NCBI GenBank assembly: GCA_019312705.1 | Contig: JAFDCW010000345.1 | Location: forward strand, 1-5,684 | Length of the DNA stretch: 5,684 nucleotides | Direction of reading: 5' to 3' | From: Deltaproteobacteria bacterium | GTDB taxonomy: Bacteria > Myxococcota > Polyangia > Polyangiales > B10-G4 | In this document: one piece after another, positions 1-5,433 of the stretch | How the letters are laid out: every line of letters starts with the position of its first letter | How positions within the stretch are numbered: position 1 is the stretch's first letter | Made by a program: the position numbers and the translations under genes | Notes under the pieces: generated by a model | Told to the model about the DNA's origin: nothing | Seen by the model: the letters and a program-made list of their open reading frames with translations, nothing else | Database searches by the model: none

Positions 1-1092
1 CTGGAGGCTCATCAGCCGTCGGTGCCTCTGGTTCTTGACCTCCTCGGTGACGGAGTCCTCCGTCTCACCGCTCCTGGTGCCCTCCTCGTGGGAATAGACG
101 AACACGCCCACGTGGTCGAACTCGGCCCATTCGACGAAGCGGAAGAGCTCGTCGAAGTCGTCGTCGGTCTCGCCGGGGTGGCCGACGATGAAGGTCGTGC
201 GAAAGACCATGTCGGGGATGCGCTCGCGCAGCTTCTCGACGACCCGGTAGAGGCGGTCGCCGCCGTGGCCCCGGCGCATGAGGCGGAGCATGTTCGTCGC
301 CGCGTGCTGGAGCGGCATGTCGATGTACGGCAGCACGTTGTCGTTGCCGGCTACGGCATCGACGAGCTCGTCGGTGAGGTTCTCGGGATAGAGATAGTGC
401 AGTCGGGTCCACGCGAGACCGTCGACCGCGGCCACCTGGTTCACCAGTTCGGCGAGGGTGGGTTTTCCGTCGATGTCGCGGCCGTAGGCGATGGTGTCCT
501 GGCTCACGAGGTTGGCCTCGACGAGGCCGTTGGCGACGAGATTTCGCACCTCGGCGACCACGTCGTCGACGGGGCGAGACCGCTGCTTGCCGCGAATGGC
601 CGGGATGGCGCAGAAGGAACACGTCCGGTTGCAGCCTTCGGCGATTTTGACGAAGGCACTGTGGGACCTGAGCGAAAGGCGCCGCGGGTCCGTCGCCCGG
701 ATGGTCCAGTCGGCGGGGTTGCCGACCAACATGCGCGGGGCGCCTCCTTCGAGCACGTCGCTGAGCTTGAGCATGTCGCTCGACCCGAGGAAGTGGTCGA
801 CTTCGGGCATCTCTTTGGCCAGCTCGGTCGGGTAGCGCTGGGAGAGGCAGCCGGCGACGACGAGCTGCTCACAGCGACCGGTGTCCTTGAGCTGGCCCAT
901 CTCGAGGATCGTATCGACCGACTCCTCTTTGGCGGGCCCGATGAACCCGCACGTATTGACCACGATCACCTCGGCGTCTTCCGGCGAGGCCACGAGCTCG
1001 TACCCCGCGTCGTCCCCGACGCCGAGCATCACCTCCGTATCAACGCGGTTCTTCGCGCAGCCTAGGCTGATGAAATGAATGGTACGAGCCAT
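1..1092 (-). CDS. rimO: Ribosomal protein S12 methylthiotransferase RimO, C-terminal part beyond the window
   Basis: This gene reads in from the right; 364 codons lie in the window and the frame is open to base 1. RimO is a cytoplasmic radical-SAM enzyme that adds a methylthio group to the conserved aspartate of ribosomal protein S12. The N-terminal UPF0004 domain starts ISLGCAKNRVDTE and has the three cluster cysteines at C12, C48 (NTCGF) and C82 (AGCLSQ). The radical-SAM CxxxCxxC motif is CNRTCSFC at C154, C158 and C161, and is followed by VSQDTIAYGRD, LHYLYPE and the MPLQHA segment. GCAKNRVD, VSQDT and LHYLYP favour RimO over the tRNA enzyme MiaB. Full RimO is about 440 residues, so only the end, including the TRAM domain, is missing. 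The ATG at 1092 fits the usual N-terminus. There is no good Shine-Dalgarno, and the start lies 16 bases after the upstream gene's stop, so translation probably depends on cotranscription. Confidence 0.95.
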   Translation of the reverse strand, partial: MARTIHFISLGCAKNRVDTEVMLGVGDDAGYELVASPEDAEVIVVNTCGFIGPAKEESVDTILEMGQLKDTGRCEQLVVAGCLSQRYPTELAKEMPEVDHFLGSSDMLKLSDVLEGGAPRMLVGNPADWTIRATDPRRLSLRSHSAFVKIAEGCNRTCSFCAIPAIRGKQRSRPVDDVVAEVRNLVANGLVEANLVSQDTIAYGRDIDGKPTLAELVNQVAAVDGLAWTRLHYLYPENLTDELVDAVAGNDNVLPYIDMPLQHAATNMLRLMRRGHGGDRLYRVVEKLRERIPDMVFRTTFIVGHPGETDDDFDELFRFVEWAEFDHVGVFVYSHEEGTRSGETEDSVTEEVKNQRHRRLMSLQ

Positions 1093-1108
1093 GATCGTGG
1101 GGAACCTG

Positions 1109-1903
1109 TCATAGCAGGTAGGCGAGACCCAGCCAGGCGCTGAGCATCGCCTGGCTGTCGAAGAGGCCGTCCGAGAAGCCGACGCCCCCGCGCATGTTCA
1201 GGAAGATCAGAGTGTCCCGGGACATCGCCGCTTCGACGCTCAAGGTGCCAACGATGCCGCCGATGGGTGAGATCGCCGAGACGTTCCGGGACGGCGTATG
1301 CACGTACCCGATCTGCCCGGCGGCCCCGAGGCTGACGGTGAAGGCGTCACTCAGCTGGGCGCCGAGGACGCCGCCGATGAGGCCGTAGATGCCGTAGCCG
1401 AAGCTATCCTGGTAGATGCCGGTCTGCCCGACCAACTGCCCTTCGCCGAGGACCACCCCGGGCTCGGCGGTGAGGGAGAAATCGAGGATTCCGTCGCCCC
1501 AGAGGTGTAGGCGTATCGGCACGGTGAGGCCGAAGCCAGCCCCCGAGTTGAAGCCCATGAGCGGCGAGCCGTAGTAGACGTGACCCTGGATGCCGATGCT
1601 CAGGGTTGAGCTCGGGGCGAGCCAGATGCCCGCCCAGATGCTCGGCCACGCGACTCCTGCGGCGAGGGTCGTATCGCCCTTGGAGATGGTACGGCCGCTG
1701 AAGAGGGACAAATCCCCCGAGGTTGGGCGGTCGGGCATCTCCCGCTCGGGTTCCTGCATATGCTCGGGTTCACCGTCATGGCCCGAGTCTTGGCTCGACG
1801 TTTGGGCACCGGCCTGCCCCGGCATGGAGGCGGCCACCGCGAGGGTGAAGGTGAGTGCCGCCGCCGCGAGGGCGAACGAGGAGGGCGAAACATTGCGAGC
1901 CAT
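1109..1903 (-). CDS. Secreted protein, probable outer-membrane beta-barrel, function unknown
   Basis: The product has 264 residues. A signal peptide is clear: short basic start (MARN), hydrophobic stretch at about 10-26, and a likely signal peptidase I site after A33 (AGA before QTSS). An acidic, Pro/Glu-rich linker covers about 35-66. From about 67 to the end there are alternating hydrophobic and polar segments rich in Gly, Tyr and Trp, with regular Gly-containing turns, as in small outer-membrane beta-barrels. The C-terminus is LAYLL rather than the classical terminal Phe, so barrel insertion is inferred only. I recognise no named family. The ATG at 1903 is chosen because the signal peptide starts there. 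The same frame stays open for about 200 more codons upstream, but those codons lie antisense to the glycosyltransferase gene and are artefactual. The gene is probably cotranscribed with rimO, 16 bases downstream, with no evident functional link. Confidence 0.8.
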   Translation of the reverse strand: MARNVSPSSFALAAAALTFTLAVAASMPGQAGAQTSSQDSGHDGEPEHMQEPEREMPDRPTSGDLSLFSGRTISKGDTTLAAGVAWPSIWAGIWLAPSSTLSIGIQGHVYYGSPLMGFNSGAGFGLTVPIRLHLWGDGILDFSLTAEPGVVLGEGQLVGQTGIYQDSFGYGIYGLIGGVLGAQLSDAFTVSLGAAGQIGYVHTPSRNVSAISPIGGIVGTLSVEAAMSRDTLIFLNMRGGVGFSDGLFDSQAMLSAWLGLAYLL

Positions 1904-1910
1904 CGAGGCG

Positions 1911-1916
1911 AGGGTA
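1911..1916 (-). promoter_or_regulatory. Probable -10 box (TACCCT) of the beta-barrel gene and rimO
   Basis: Reading the minus strand, TACCCT ends 7 bases before the ATG at 1903. That places transcription start at or next to the start codon. There is no Shine-Dalgarno in between. No convincing -35 is seen at normal spacing; ACGACA lies 15 bases upstream, which is short. The box overlaps the proposed -35 of the divergent glycosyltransferase promoter. Confidence 0.4.
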
Positions 1917-1942
1917 ACACCCCGCTTCTGGTGTCGTATCCT
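1914..1942 (+). promoter_or_regulatory. Probable promoter of the glycosyltransferase pair
   Basis: GTAACA (1914-1919, four of six matches to TTGACA), 17 bases, then TATCCT (1937-1942, four of six matches to TATAAT). The box ends 9 bases before the GTG start at 1952, and no Shine-Dalgarno intervenes, so the message would be leaderless or have a leader of a few bases. The -35 overlaps the oppositely oriented -10 box at 1911-1916, so the two promoters may compete for polymerase. Confidence 0.4.
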
Positions 1943-1951
1943 TCGTCGCCG

Positions 1952-2644
1952 GTGCCCAAGATCGACGTCATCATCCCCGCCCTCGACGAAGAGCGGGCTC
2001 TGCCCCGGGTCCTCGAGGAGATCCCGGGAAATCTCGTCCGTCGGGTCATCGTCGCCGACAACGGCTCCCGTGATCGTACGGCGGAGGTCGCCTTGGCTGC
2101 CGGCGCCGAGGTGGTATCGGAGCCAAACCGCGGCTACGGCGCGGCATGCCTCGCGGCCCTCGCCCACCTCGCTGACGACCCCCCGGACGTCGTGGTCTTC
2201 CTCGATGGCGATTACAGCGACCACCCGGCCGAGATGAACCGCCTCGTCGAGCCCCTCCTCCGGGGCCAGGCCGACCTCGTCATCGGCTCCCGGACCCTCG
2301 GTCGCCGCGAGCGCGGCAGCCTCACGCCCCAGCAGCTCGTCGGCAACGCCGTCGCCTGCGGCGTGCTGCGCGGGGTCTACGGCGCCCGCTACACCGATCT
2401 CGGGCCCTTCCGGGCGATCACCTGGAGCGCCCTCACAGCCCTCGAGATGCGCGACGAAAACTTCGGCTGGACGGTCGAGATGCAGATCAAGGCGGCCCAG
2501 ATCGGGCTCCGCCACCTCGAGGTGCCCGTCGCGTACCGCCGGCGGATCGGCGAGTCCAAGGTCAGCGGGACGGTGAAGGGCACGGTCCTCGCCAGCGGCA
2601 AGATCCTCTGGACGCTCGCACGCTACGCCCGGCCGGCGTCATGA
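1952..2644 (+). CDS. Family 2 glycosyltransferase (GT-A fold, dolichol-phosphate-mannose-synthase-like)
   Basis: A 230-residue enzyme expected to move a sugar from a nucleotide-sugar donor to an acceptor that cannot be read from the sequence. It begins with the GT2 strand (M)PKIDVIIPALDEE. ADNGSRD follows at about 35-41, then NRGYGAA at 59-65, and the metal-binding DxD as FLDGD (D85, D87). GSRTLG lies at 112-117. The segments TDLGPFRA (148-155), FGWTVEMQ (171-178) and RRRIGESKVSGT (196-207) mark a subgroup often found beside DUF2064 proteins. There is no membrane segment, so it is cytoplasmic or peripheral. The start is GTG at 1952, at the usual N-terminus of the family. GTG at 1931 would add seven residues but would run through the proposed -10 box. 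The stop overlaps the next gene's ATG as ATGA, so translation is probably coupled. Confidence 0.9.
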   Translation: MPKIDVIIPALDEERALPRVLEEIPGNLVRRVIVADNGSRDRTAEVALAAGAEVVSEPNRGYGAACLAALAHLADDPPDVVVFLDGDYSDHPAEMNRLVEPLLRGQADLVIGSRTLGRRERGSLTPQQLVGNAVACGVLRGVYGARYTDLGPFRAITWSALTALEMRDENFGWTVEMQIKAAQIGLRHLEVPVAYRRRIGESKVSGTVKGTVLASGKILWTLARYARPAS

Positions 2645-3291
2645 CGTTTGCACCCATCGCCGTCTTCCTCCGGCCCCCCCGGCCCGGCACGACCAAGACC
2701 CGTCTGACCCCGTCCCTCGGTTCCATCGGTGCCGCCGCCCTCTACGAGGCGTTTGTCGAAGATGTGGTCGCGCGGTGCCGCGGTGCCCCGGGCCTCGAGC
2801 CCGAGCTCTGGGTGGCAGGCGATCTCGACGATCCCTTCATCCGCGGCCTCTGTCCCGAGCTTCGCCGCACACGTCAGCCCGACCTCGACCTCGGAGGGCG
2901 CATGGCCGCCGCTCTCGAGGCGGCCGTTCGAGCCCGGGGCCGCGGCCTGGTCATCGGGACCGATGTGCCAACCCTGCCGGCCGCCCACCTGGTCGCCGCC
3001 CGCGACGCCCTCGAATCCGCCGACCTGGTCCTCGGTCCCAGCGCCGACGGTGGATACTATCTGGTCGGAGTTCGCGACAACGTCCCCGACGTATTCCGAG
3101 GCGTCCGCTACTCGACCCGCCACTGCCTCGCCGACACTTTGAAGCGGGCCCGCACCGCCGGCGTGACCGTCGCCCTCCTGCCGCCCTGGTACGACGTCGA
3201 CACCCCCCAGGACCTGCGCCTGCTGCGCCTGCATGTCGCCCTCGACCCCTCCCGGGCTCGCGCCACGGCGGCGCGGCTCGCTGAGATGTGA
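2641..3291 (+). CDS. DUF2064 / TIGR04282-type transferase
   Basis: The product has 216 residues. TIGR04282 proteins (named rSAM/selenodomain-associated transferase 1) have a nucleotidyltransferase/GT-A-like fold, and their reaction is not firmly known. Visible family marks are PRPGTTKTRLTP (13-24), QPDLDLGGRM (79-88), IGTDVPTL (105-112), GPSADGGYYLVG (132-143) and WYDVDTPQDL (183-192). The third is usually IGSDCP or IGTDCP; here Val109 replaces the Cys. The protein is full length, with no signal peptide or membrane span. The ATG at 2641 overlaps the glycosyltransferase stop (ATGA) and lacks a good Shine-Dalgarno, which points to coupling and to a joint role in making a glycoconjugate. No selenodomain radical-SAM partner is in the window. 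RimO is radical-SAM but unrelated and on the other strand. Confidence 0.88.
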   Translation: MTFAPIAVFLRPPRPGTTKTRLTPSLGSIGAAALYEAFVEDVVARCRGAPGLEPELWVAGDLDDPFIRGLCPELRRTRQPDLDLGGRMAAALEAAVRARGRGLVIGTDVPTLPAAHLVAARDALESADLVLGPSADGGYYLVGVRDNVPDVFRGVRYSTRHCLADTLKRARTAGVTVALLPPWYDVDTPQDLRLLRLHVALDPSRARATAARLAEM

Positions 3292-3368
3292 TCGCCTGCC
3301 GCGGCCCGGCCTCGCCGGCGGTGTCGCTCTCGGTGACCTCCCTCGTCAACGTCGCGCTCAGAAGCTGC

Positions 3369-3374
3369 TAGCCT
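3369..3374 (+). promoter_or_regulatory. Probable -10 box (TAGCCT) of the STAS-like gene
   Basis: TAGCCT ends 9 bases before the ATG at 3384, the same spacing as at 1952 and 3912. No Shine-Dalgarno lies between. A -35 is not convincing; the best is TCAACG at 3346-3351 with 17-base spacing. The 92-base gap 3292-3383 holds nothing else clear. Confidence 0.35.
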
Positions 3375-3383
3375 GTGCCCGCG

Positions 3384-3749
3384 ATGACGACGGAACAGAC
3401 TGAGTTCGAGGTCCGCGTAGAGGTCCGCGCGGGCTACGTATTCGTTTGGCAGCGCGGGCTCGTGGGCTCGGCCAACCAGCTCGAGGCCATGCAGCGCGAC
3501 ATCGGCGCCGCCATGGATCGCGCCGGCACCCGATGGGCGATCTTCGACAACCGCGAGACCGAGCCCTCGGACGAGTGGCTGCGGGCTGCGATGTGGACTT
3601 GGCTTTGTGAGCACGTGGATCGCGCGGCGCTGATTCAGACCGAGGCACGCAATATCGGGCGCGCTGAGCGCACGGGGCAACGAAATCGAATCCTCGTTCG
3701 GGCCTTCCACGAAGAGGCCGAAGCCGAAGCCTGGCTGCTCGGGACCTGA
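3384..3749 (+). CDS. Small cytoplasmic protein, possibly STAS/SpoIIAA-like
   Basis: The product has 121 residues and no signal peptide or membrane span. The predicted pattern alternates strand and helix: strands at about 8-14 and 18-24 (YVFVWQRG), a helix at about 31-46, a strand at 51-54 leading into FDNRETEP (54-61), a helix at 63-77, a strand at 81-86 and a closing AFHEEAEAEAWLL (107-119). The ending (Phe, acidic pair, AEAxAWL) and the FDNR turn recall SpoIIAA/STAS-like proteins found singly in deltaproteobacteria. I recognise the pattern but cannot confirm the family, and no conserved phosphorylatable serine can be assigned. The ATG at 3384 is preferred over GTG at 3375 because the latter directly abuts the probable -10 box. 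The gene stands alone, with gaps on both sides and its own putative promoter. Confidence 0.75.
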   Translation: MTTEQTEFEVRVEVRAGYVFVWQRGLVGSANQLEAMQRDIGAAMDRAGTRWAIFDNRETEPSDEWLRAAMWTWLCEHVDRAALIQTEARNIGRAERTGQRNRILVRAFHEEAEAEAWLLGT

Positions 3750-3781
3750 GGCTCGCCCGGGGCCCCCTCTGCTCGGGCCTC
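3748..3781 (+). terminator. Possible hairpin terminator after the STAS-like gene
   Basis: GAGGCTCG (3748-3755) can pair with CGGGCCTC (3774-3781): eight pairs, one of them G-T. The 18-base loop contains the palindrome GGGGCCCC. The stem begins within the stop codon. It is followed by GTGATTTCAAC and not a proper T run, so efficient intrinsic termination is doubtful. Confidence 0.3.
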
Positions 3782-3829
3782 GTGATTTCAACGGGTTACG
3801 GATCGAACGCGGAGGAATCGCCGCCGGTC

Positions 3830-3843
3830 TTCCGGAAACTTTC
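3830..3843. promoter_or_regulatory. Overlapping small palindromes, candidate operator
   Basis: TTCCGGAA (3830-3837) is a perfect 8-base palindrome. It overlaps GAAACTTTC (3835-3843), a 9-base palindrome with a central C. They lie about 30-43 bases upstream of the -35 of the regulator operon, where a CRP-type activator or another factor could bind. Palindromes this short can occur by chance. Confidence 0.2.
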
Positions 3844-3872
3844 GCATAGGCCCGCCGATGGCTGCGGGTTCG

Positions 3873-3902
3873 TGGACATAGCTCTTTGGGCCGCGCTAGG
3901 AT
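3873..3902 (+). promoter_or_regulatory. Promoter of the regulator-phosphodiesterase operon
   Basis: TGGACA (3873-3878, five of six to TTGACA), 18 bases, then TAGGAT (3897-3902, four of six to TATAAT). This is the best sigma70-type promoter in the window. The -10 ends 9 bases before the ATG at 3912, so transcription should begin within about three bases of the start codon. No Shine-Dalgarno is present. Confidence 0.6.
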
Positions 3903-3911
3903 CGCCTGCTC

Positions 3912-4565
3912 ATGTCGGATGGTGACCAGCTCTTCGCGCGCTTCGGAAAGCAGTGTCCGGTGGGCACGGTGCTCTTCCGGGAGCACGACGTCGGCGACAA
4001 GCTTTACGTCATCCAAACCGGCCGGGTGAAGATCACCAAGGCCGTGCACGACCAGACGAAGACCTTGGCGATCCTCGGGGCCGGGGAGTTTCTCGGCGAG
4101 ATGGCCATCCTGAATCAGAAGCCGCGCACGGCGACCGCCGAGGTCGTCGAAGACGCCGAGCTCCTAGTTCTCGACGGCAAGACCCTTCAGCAGATGGTCG
4201 TCAGCAACGCCGAGATCGCCGTCCGGCTCATCAAGAAGCTCGCCCGGCGCCTCGACGGAGCGAACCTGCTCATCGAGATCCTCATGCACGAGGATCCCAA
4301 GGCCCGGGTCATCCTCGGTCTCTCCCGGGAGGCCGCGGTCTCCGGCGTGAAGCGCAGCGACGGGAGCGTCAGCGTGCCCCTCGACTCCGAGGGCCTCGCC
4401 CAGCAGGTGGGCCTGCCCGTCTCCGCCGTCGACGGCGTCCTCAATCGCGTCGTGCGCCTCGGCATCATCACCAAACACGCCGACTCGATCGAAGTCTCCG
4501 ACATCGAGCGACTGCAGGAGTTCCTCGAGTTCCTCGAAATGCAGCAGAAGTACGGGGAGGACTGA
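3912..4565 (+). CDS. CRP/FNR-family cyclic-nucleotide-responsive transcription regulator
   Basis: The product has 217 residues, the usual CRP length. An N-terminal cNMP-binding beta-roll covers about 8-105. Its phosphate cassette reads GEFLGEMAILNQKPRTATAEV (from G58), with E63 and R72 at the positions of E. coli CRP E72 and R82, which hold the ribose and phosphate of cAMP, and T73 at the S83 position. A long C-helix follows at about 100-128. A winged helix-turn-helix covers about 155-196, with DSEGLAQQVGLPVSAVDGVL as its HTH. There are no FNR-type cysteines (only C15), so an oxygen-sensing cluster is unlikely. By alignment the recognition helix has V170 and S171 where CRP has R180 and E181, so TGTGA sites are not expected. 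Likely ligands are cAMP, cGMP or a cyclic dinucleotide. The phosphodiesterase gene follows with a one-base overlap, so the regulator may also control its own operon. Confidence 0.9.
   Translation: MSDGDQLFARFGKQCPVGTVLFREHDVGDKLYVIQTGRVKITKAVHDQTKTLAILGAGEFLGEMAILNQKPRTATAEVVEDAELLVLDGKTLQQMVVSNAEIAVRLIKKLARRLDGANLLIEILMHEDPKARVILGLSREAAVSGVKRSDGSVSVPLDSEGLAQQVGLPVSAVDGVLNRVVRLGIITKHADSIEVSDIERLQEFLEFLEMQQKYGED
4556..4560 (+). promoter_or_regulatory. Ribosome binding site of the phosphodiesterase gene
   Basis: GGAGG, within GGGGAGG (4554-4560), ends 4 bases before the ATG at 4565 and lies inside the end of the regulator gene. It supports that start and contrasts with the SD-less first genes of the neighbouring transcription units. 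Confidence 0.65.
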
Positions 4566-5329
4566 TGGAGCTGAAGGTCCTGGGCTGCCACGGGGGAGAG
4601 ACGCCGAAACATCGGACGTCGAGTTTCCTCGTCAATGATCGCCTCGCCATCGATGCCGGCGCGCTCACCAACACTCTGACCCTCGACGAGCAGCAAAAGA
4701 TCGAGGCCGTCGTGGTGAGCCACGCCCACATGGACCACGTCCGTGACCTGGCCACCATCGCTGACAATCGTTGTCAGCAGGATGGCCCTCCGCTGATCAT
4801 CGCGGGGACCCCGGCGACCATAGGCGCCCTGCGCAAACACTTCTTCAACGACCTGCTCTGGCCCGACTTCGCGAACATCGACACTTCCCAGGGCCCCACC
4901 ATTCGTTGGCAGATGATCCACCCCGAGGAGCCGACCGTCCTCGCCGGCCTCGAGATCAAGCCGGTGCTCGTTTCCCATACCATCGAGACCGCCGGGTTCG
5001 TGGTGTCGGACGGCACTTCGTCCATCGCCTACAGCGGAGACACGGGCCCGACCGACCGTTTCTGGGAGGTGCTCCGGGAGCGCGAGGACCTCCGGGCCAT
5101 CTTGATGGAAGTGAGCTTCCCGAGCGACCAGACGGATCTCGCCCACGTCTCTGGTCACCACACCCCGAAGACCCTGGCGAAGGAGCTCTCGAAGCTCCCT
5201 GCCGAAGACATCCCGGTGCTGCTCTTTCACATCAAGCCCGTGTTCCAAGGCCCGGTCGAGCGCGAGCTGGCGAAGATCAAGCGGCGCAACCTCAACGTCC
5301 TCCAGCTCGAAGACCAGTTCCTCTTCTGA
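4565..5329 (+). CDS. Metallo-beta-lactamase-fold class II (PDE1/CpdP-like) 3',5'-cyclic-nucleotide phosphodiesterase
   Basis: The product has 254 residues. The expected reaction is hydrolysis of cAMP or cGMP to the 5'-nucleotide at a two-metal site. The metal-binding motif is SHAHMDH (H53, H55, D57, H58); further ligands are H138 (VSHTIETAGF), D159 (YSGDTGP) and H222 (FHIKP). Hallmarks separating the PDE1/CpdP group from other MBL enzymes include LAIDAGALTN (27-36), the ADN after the histidine motif (66-68), FFNDLLWPDF (93-102), MEVSFPSD (181-188) and H198-H199-T-P. The histidine motif has Met56 instead of the Leu common in class II enzymes, so substrate choice is not certain. There is no signal peptide, so the enzyme should be cytoplasmic, whereas Vibrio fischeri CpdP is periplasmic. 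The gene overlaps the CRP-type gene by one base (TGATG) and has its own GGAGG, indicating coordinated production of sensor and degrading enzyme. Confidence 0.85.
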   Translation: MELKVLGCHGGETPKHRTSSFLVNDRLAIDAGALTNTLTLDEQQKIEAVVVSHAHMDHVRDLATIADNRCQQDGPPLIIAGTPATIGALRKHFFNDLLWPDFANIDTSQGPTIRWQMIHPEEPTVLAGLEIKPVLVSHTIETAGFVVSDGTSSIAYSGDTGPTDRFWEVLREREDLRAILMEVSFPSDQTDLAHVSGHHTPKTLAKELSKLPAEDIPVLLFHIKPVFQGPVERELAKIKRRNLNVLQLEDQFLF

Positions 5330-5389
5330 GGGCCGTTGCTTGTCAAAAACTTGGCGCCCCGCGCTCCATCAGGCTTCTCTCATTCGTCG

Positions 5390-5406
5390 GCCCGTTGCTG
5401 ACGGGC
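5390..5406 (+). other. Small hairpin in the leader of the TPR gene
   Basis: GCCCGT (5390-5395) and ACGGGC (5401-5406) form a perfect 6-bp stem with a TGCTG loop. It lies 17 bases upstream of the TPR gene's ribosome binding site. No T run follows, so it is a weak terminator candidate for the upstream operon or a leader structure. The rest of the 104-base gap (5330-5433) contains TTGTCA (5340-5345) but no matching -10 box. Confidence 0.25.
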
Positions 5407-5422
5407 ATTGGGCGAGAAGCGA

Positions 5423-5428
5423 GGGAGG
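5423..5428 (+). promoter_or_regulatory. Ribosome binding site of the TPR gene
   Basis: GGGAGG ends 5 bases before the ATG at 5434 and decides that start. This gene therefore has a leader and a canonical site, unlike the promoter-proximal genes upstream. Confidence 0.65.
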
Positions 5429-5433
5429 GCGTC

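Noticed and set aside
22..1065. A 347-codon plus-strand open frame opposite rimO
   Set aside because: RimO on the minus strand has full family motifs over the same bases. The plus frame is a high-GC antisense shadow with no recognisable domain.
1904..2515. Upstream extension of the beta-barrel gene's frame by about 200 codons
   Set aside because: It is antisense to the glycosyltransferase gene. The signal peptide begins at 1903, so the true start is there.
1..3291. RimO as the radical-SAM partner implied by the name of the TIGR04282 family
   Set aside because: The named partner is a different radical-SAM protein. RimO is a housekeeping enzyme and lies divergently in another transcription unit.
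3306..3318. CCGGC-CTC-GCCGG hairpin after the DUF2064 gene as a terminator
   Set aside because: The stem has only 5 bp and no T run follows; such hairpins are frequent by chance in GC-rich DNA.
3108..4049. A 313-codon minus-strand open frame
   Set aside because: It runs antisense to three genes with better support and across their intergenic regions. The translation has no coherent domain.
4519..4537. Tandem TTCCTCGA units near the end of the regulator gene
   Set aside because: They encode the repeated EFLEFLE helix and are explained by coding sequence.
3953..4564. A long plus-strand frame fusing sequence over the regulator gene to the phosphodiesterase
   Set aside because: The upstream part is an Arg/Pro-rich out-of-frame reading of the CRP-type gene. 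The phosphodiesterase starts at the ATG at 4565, with a ribosome binding site.
5333..5399. Direct repeat CCGTTGCT at 5333-5340 and 5392-5399
   Set aside because: Eight bases repeated once is within chance, and no third copy was seen.
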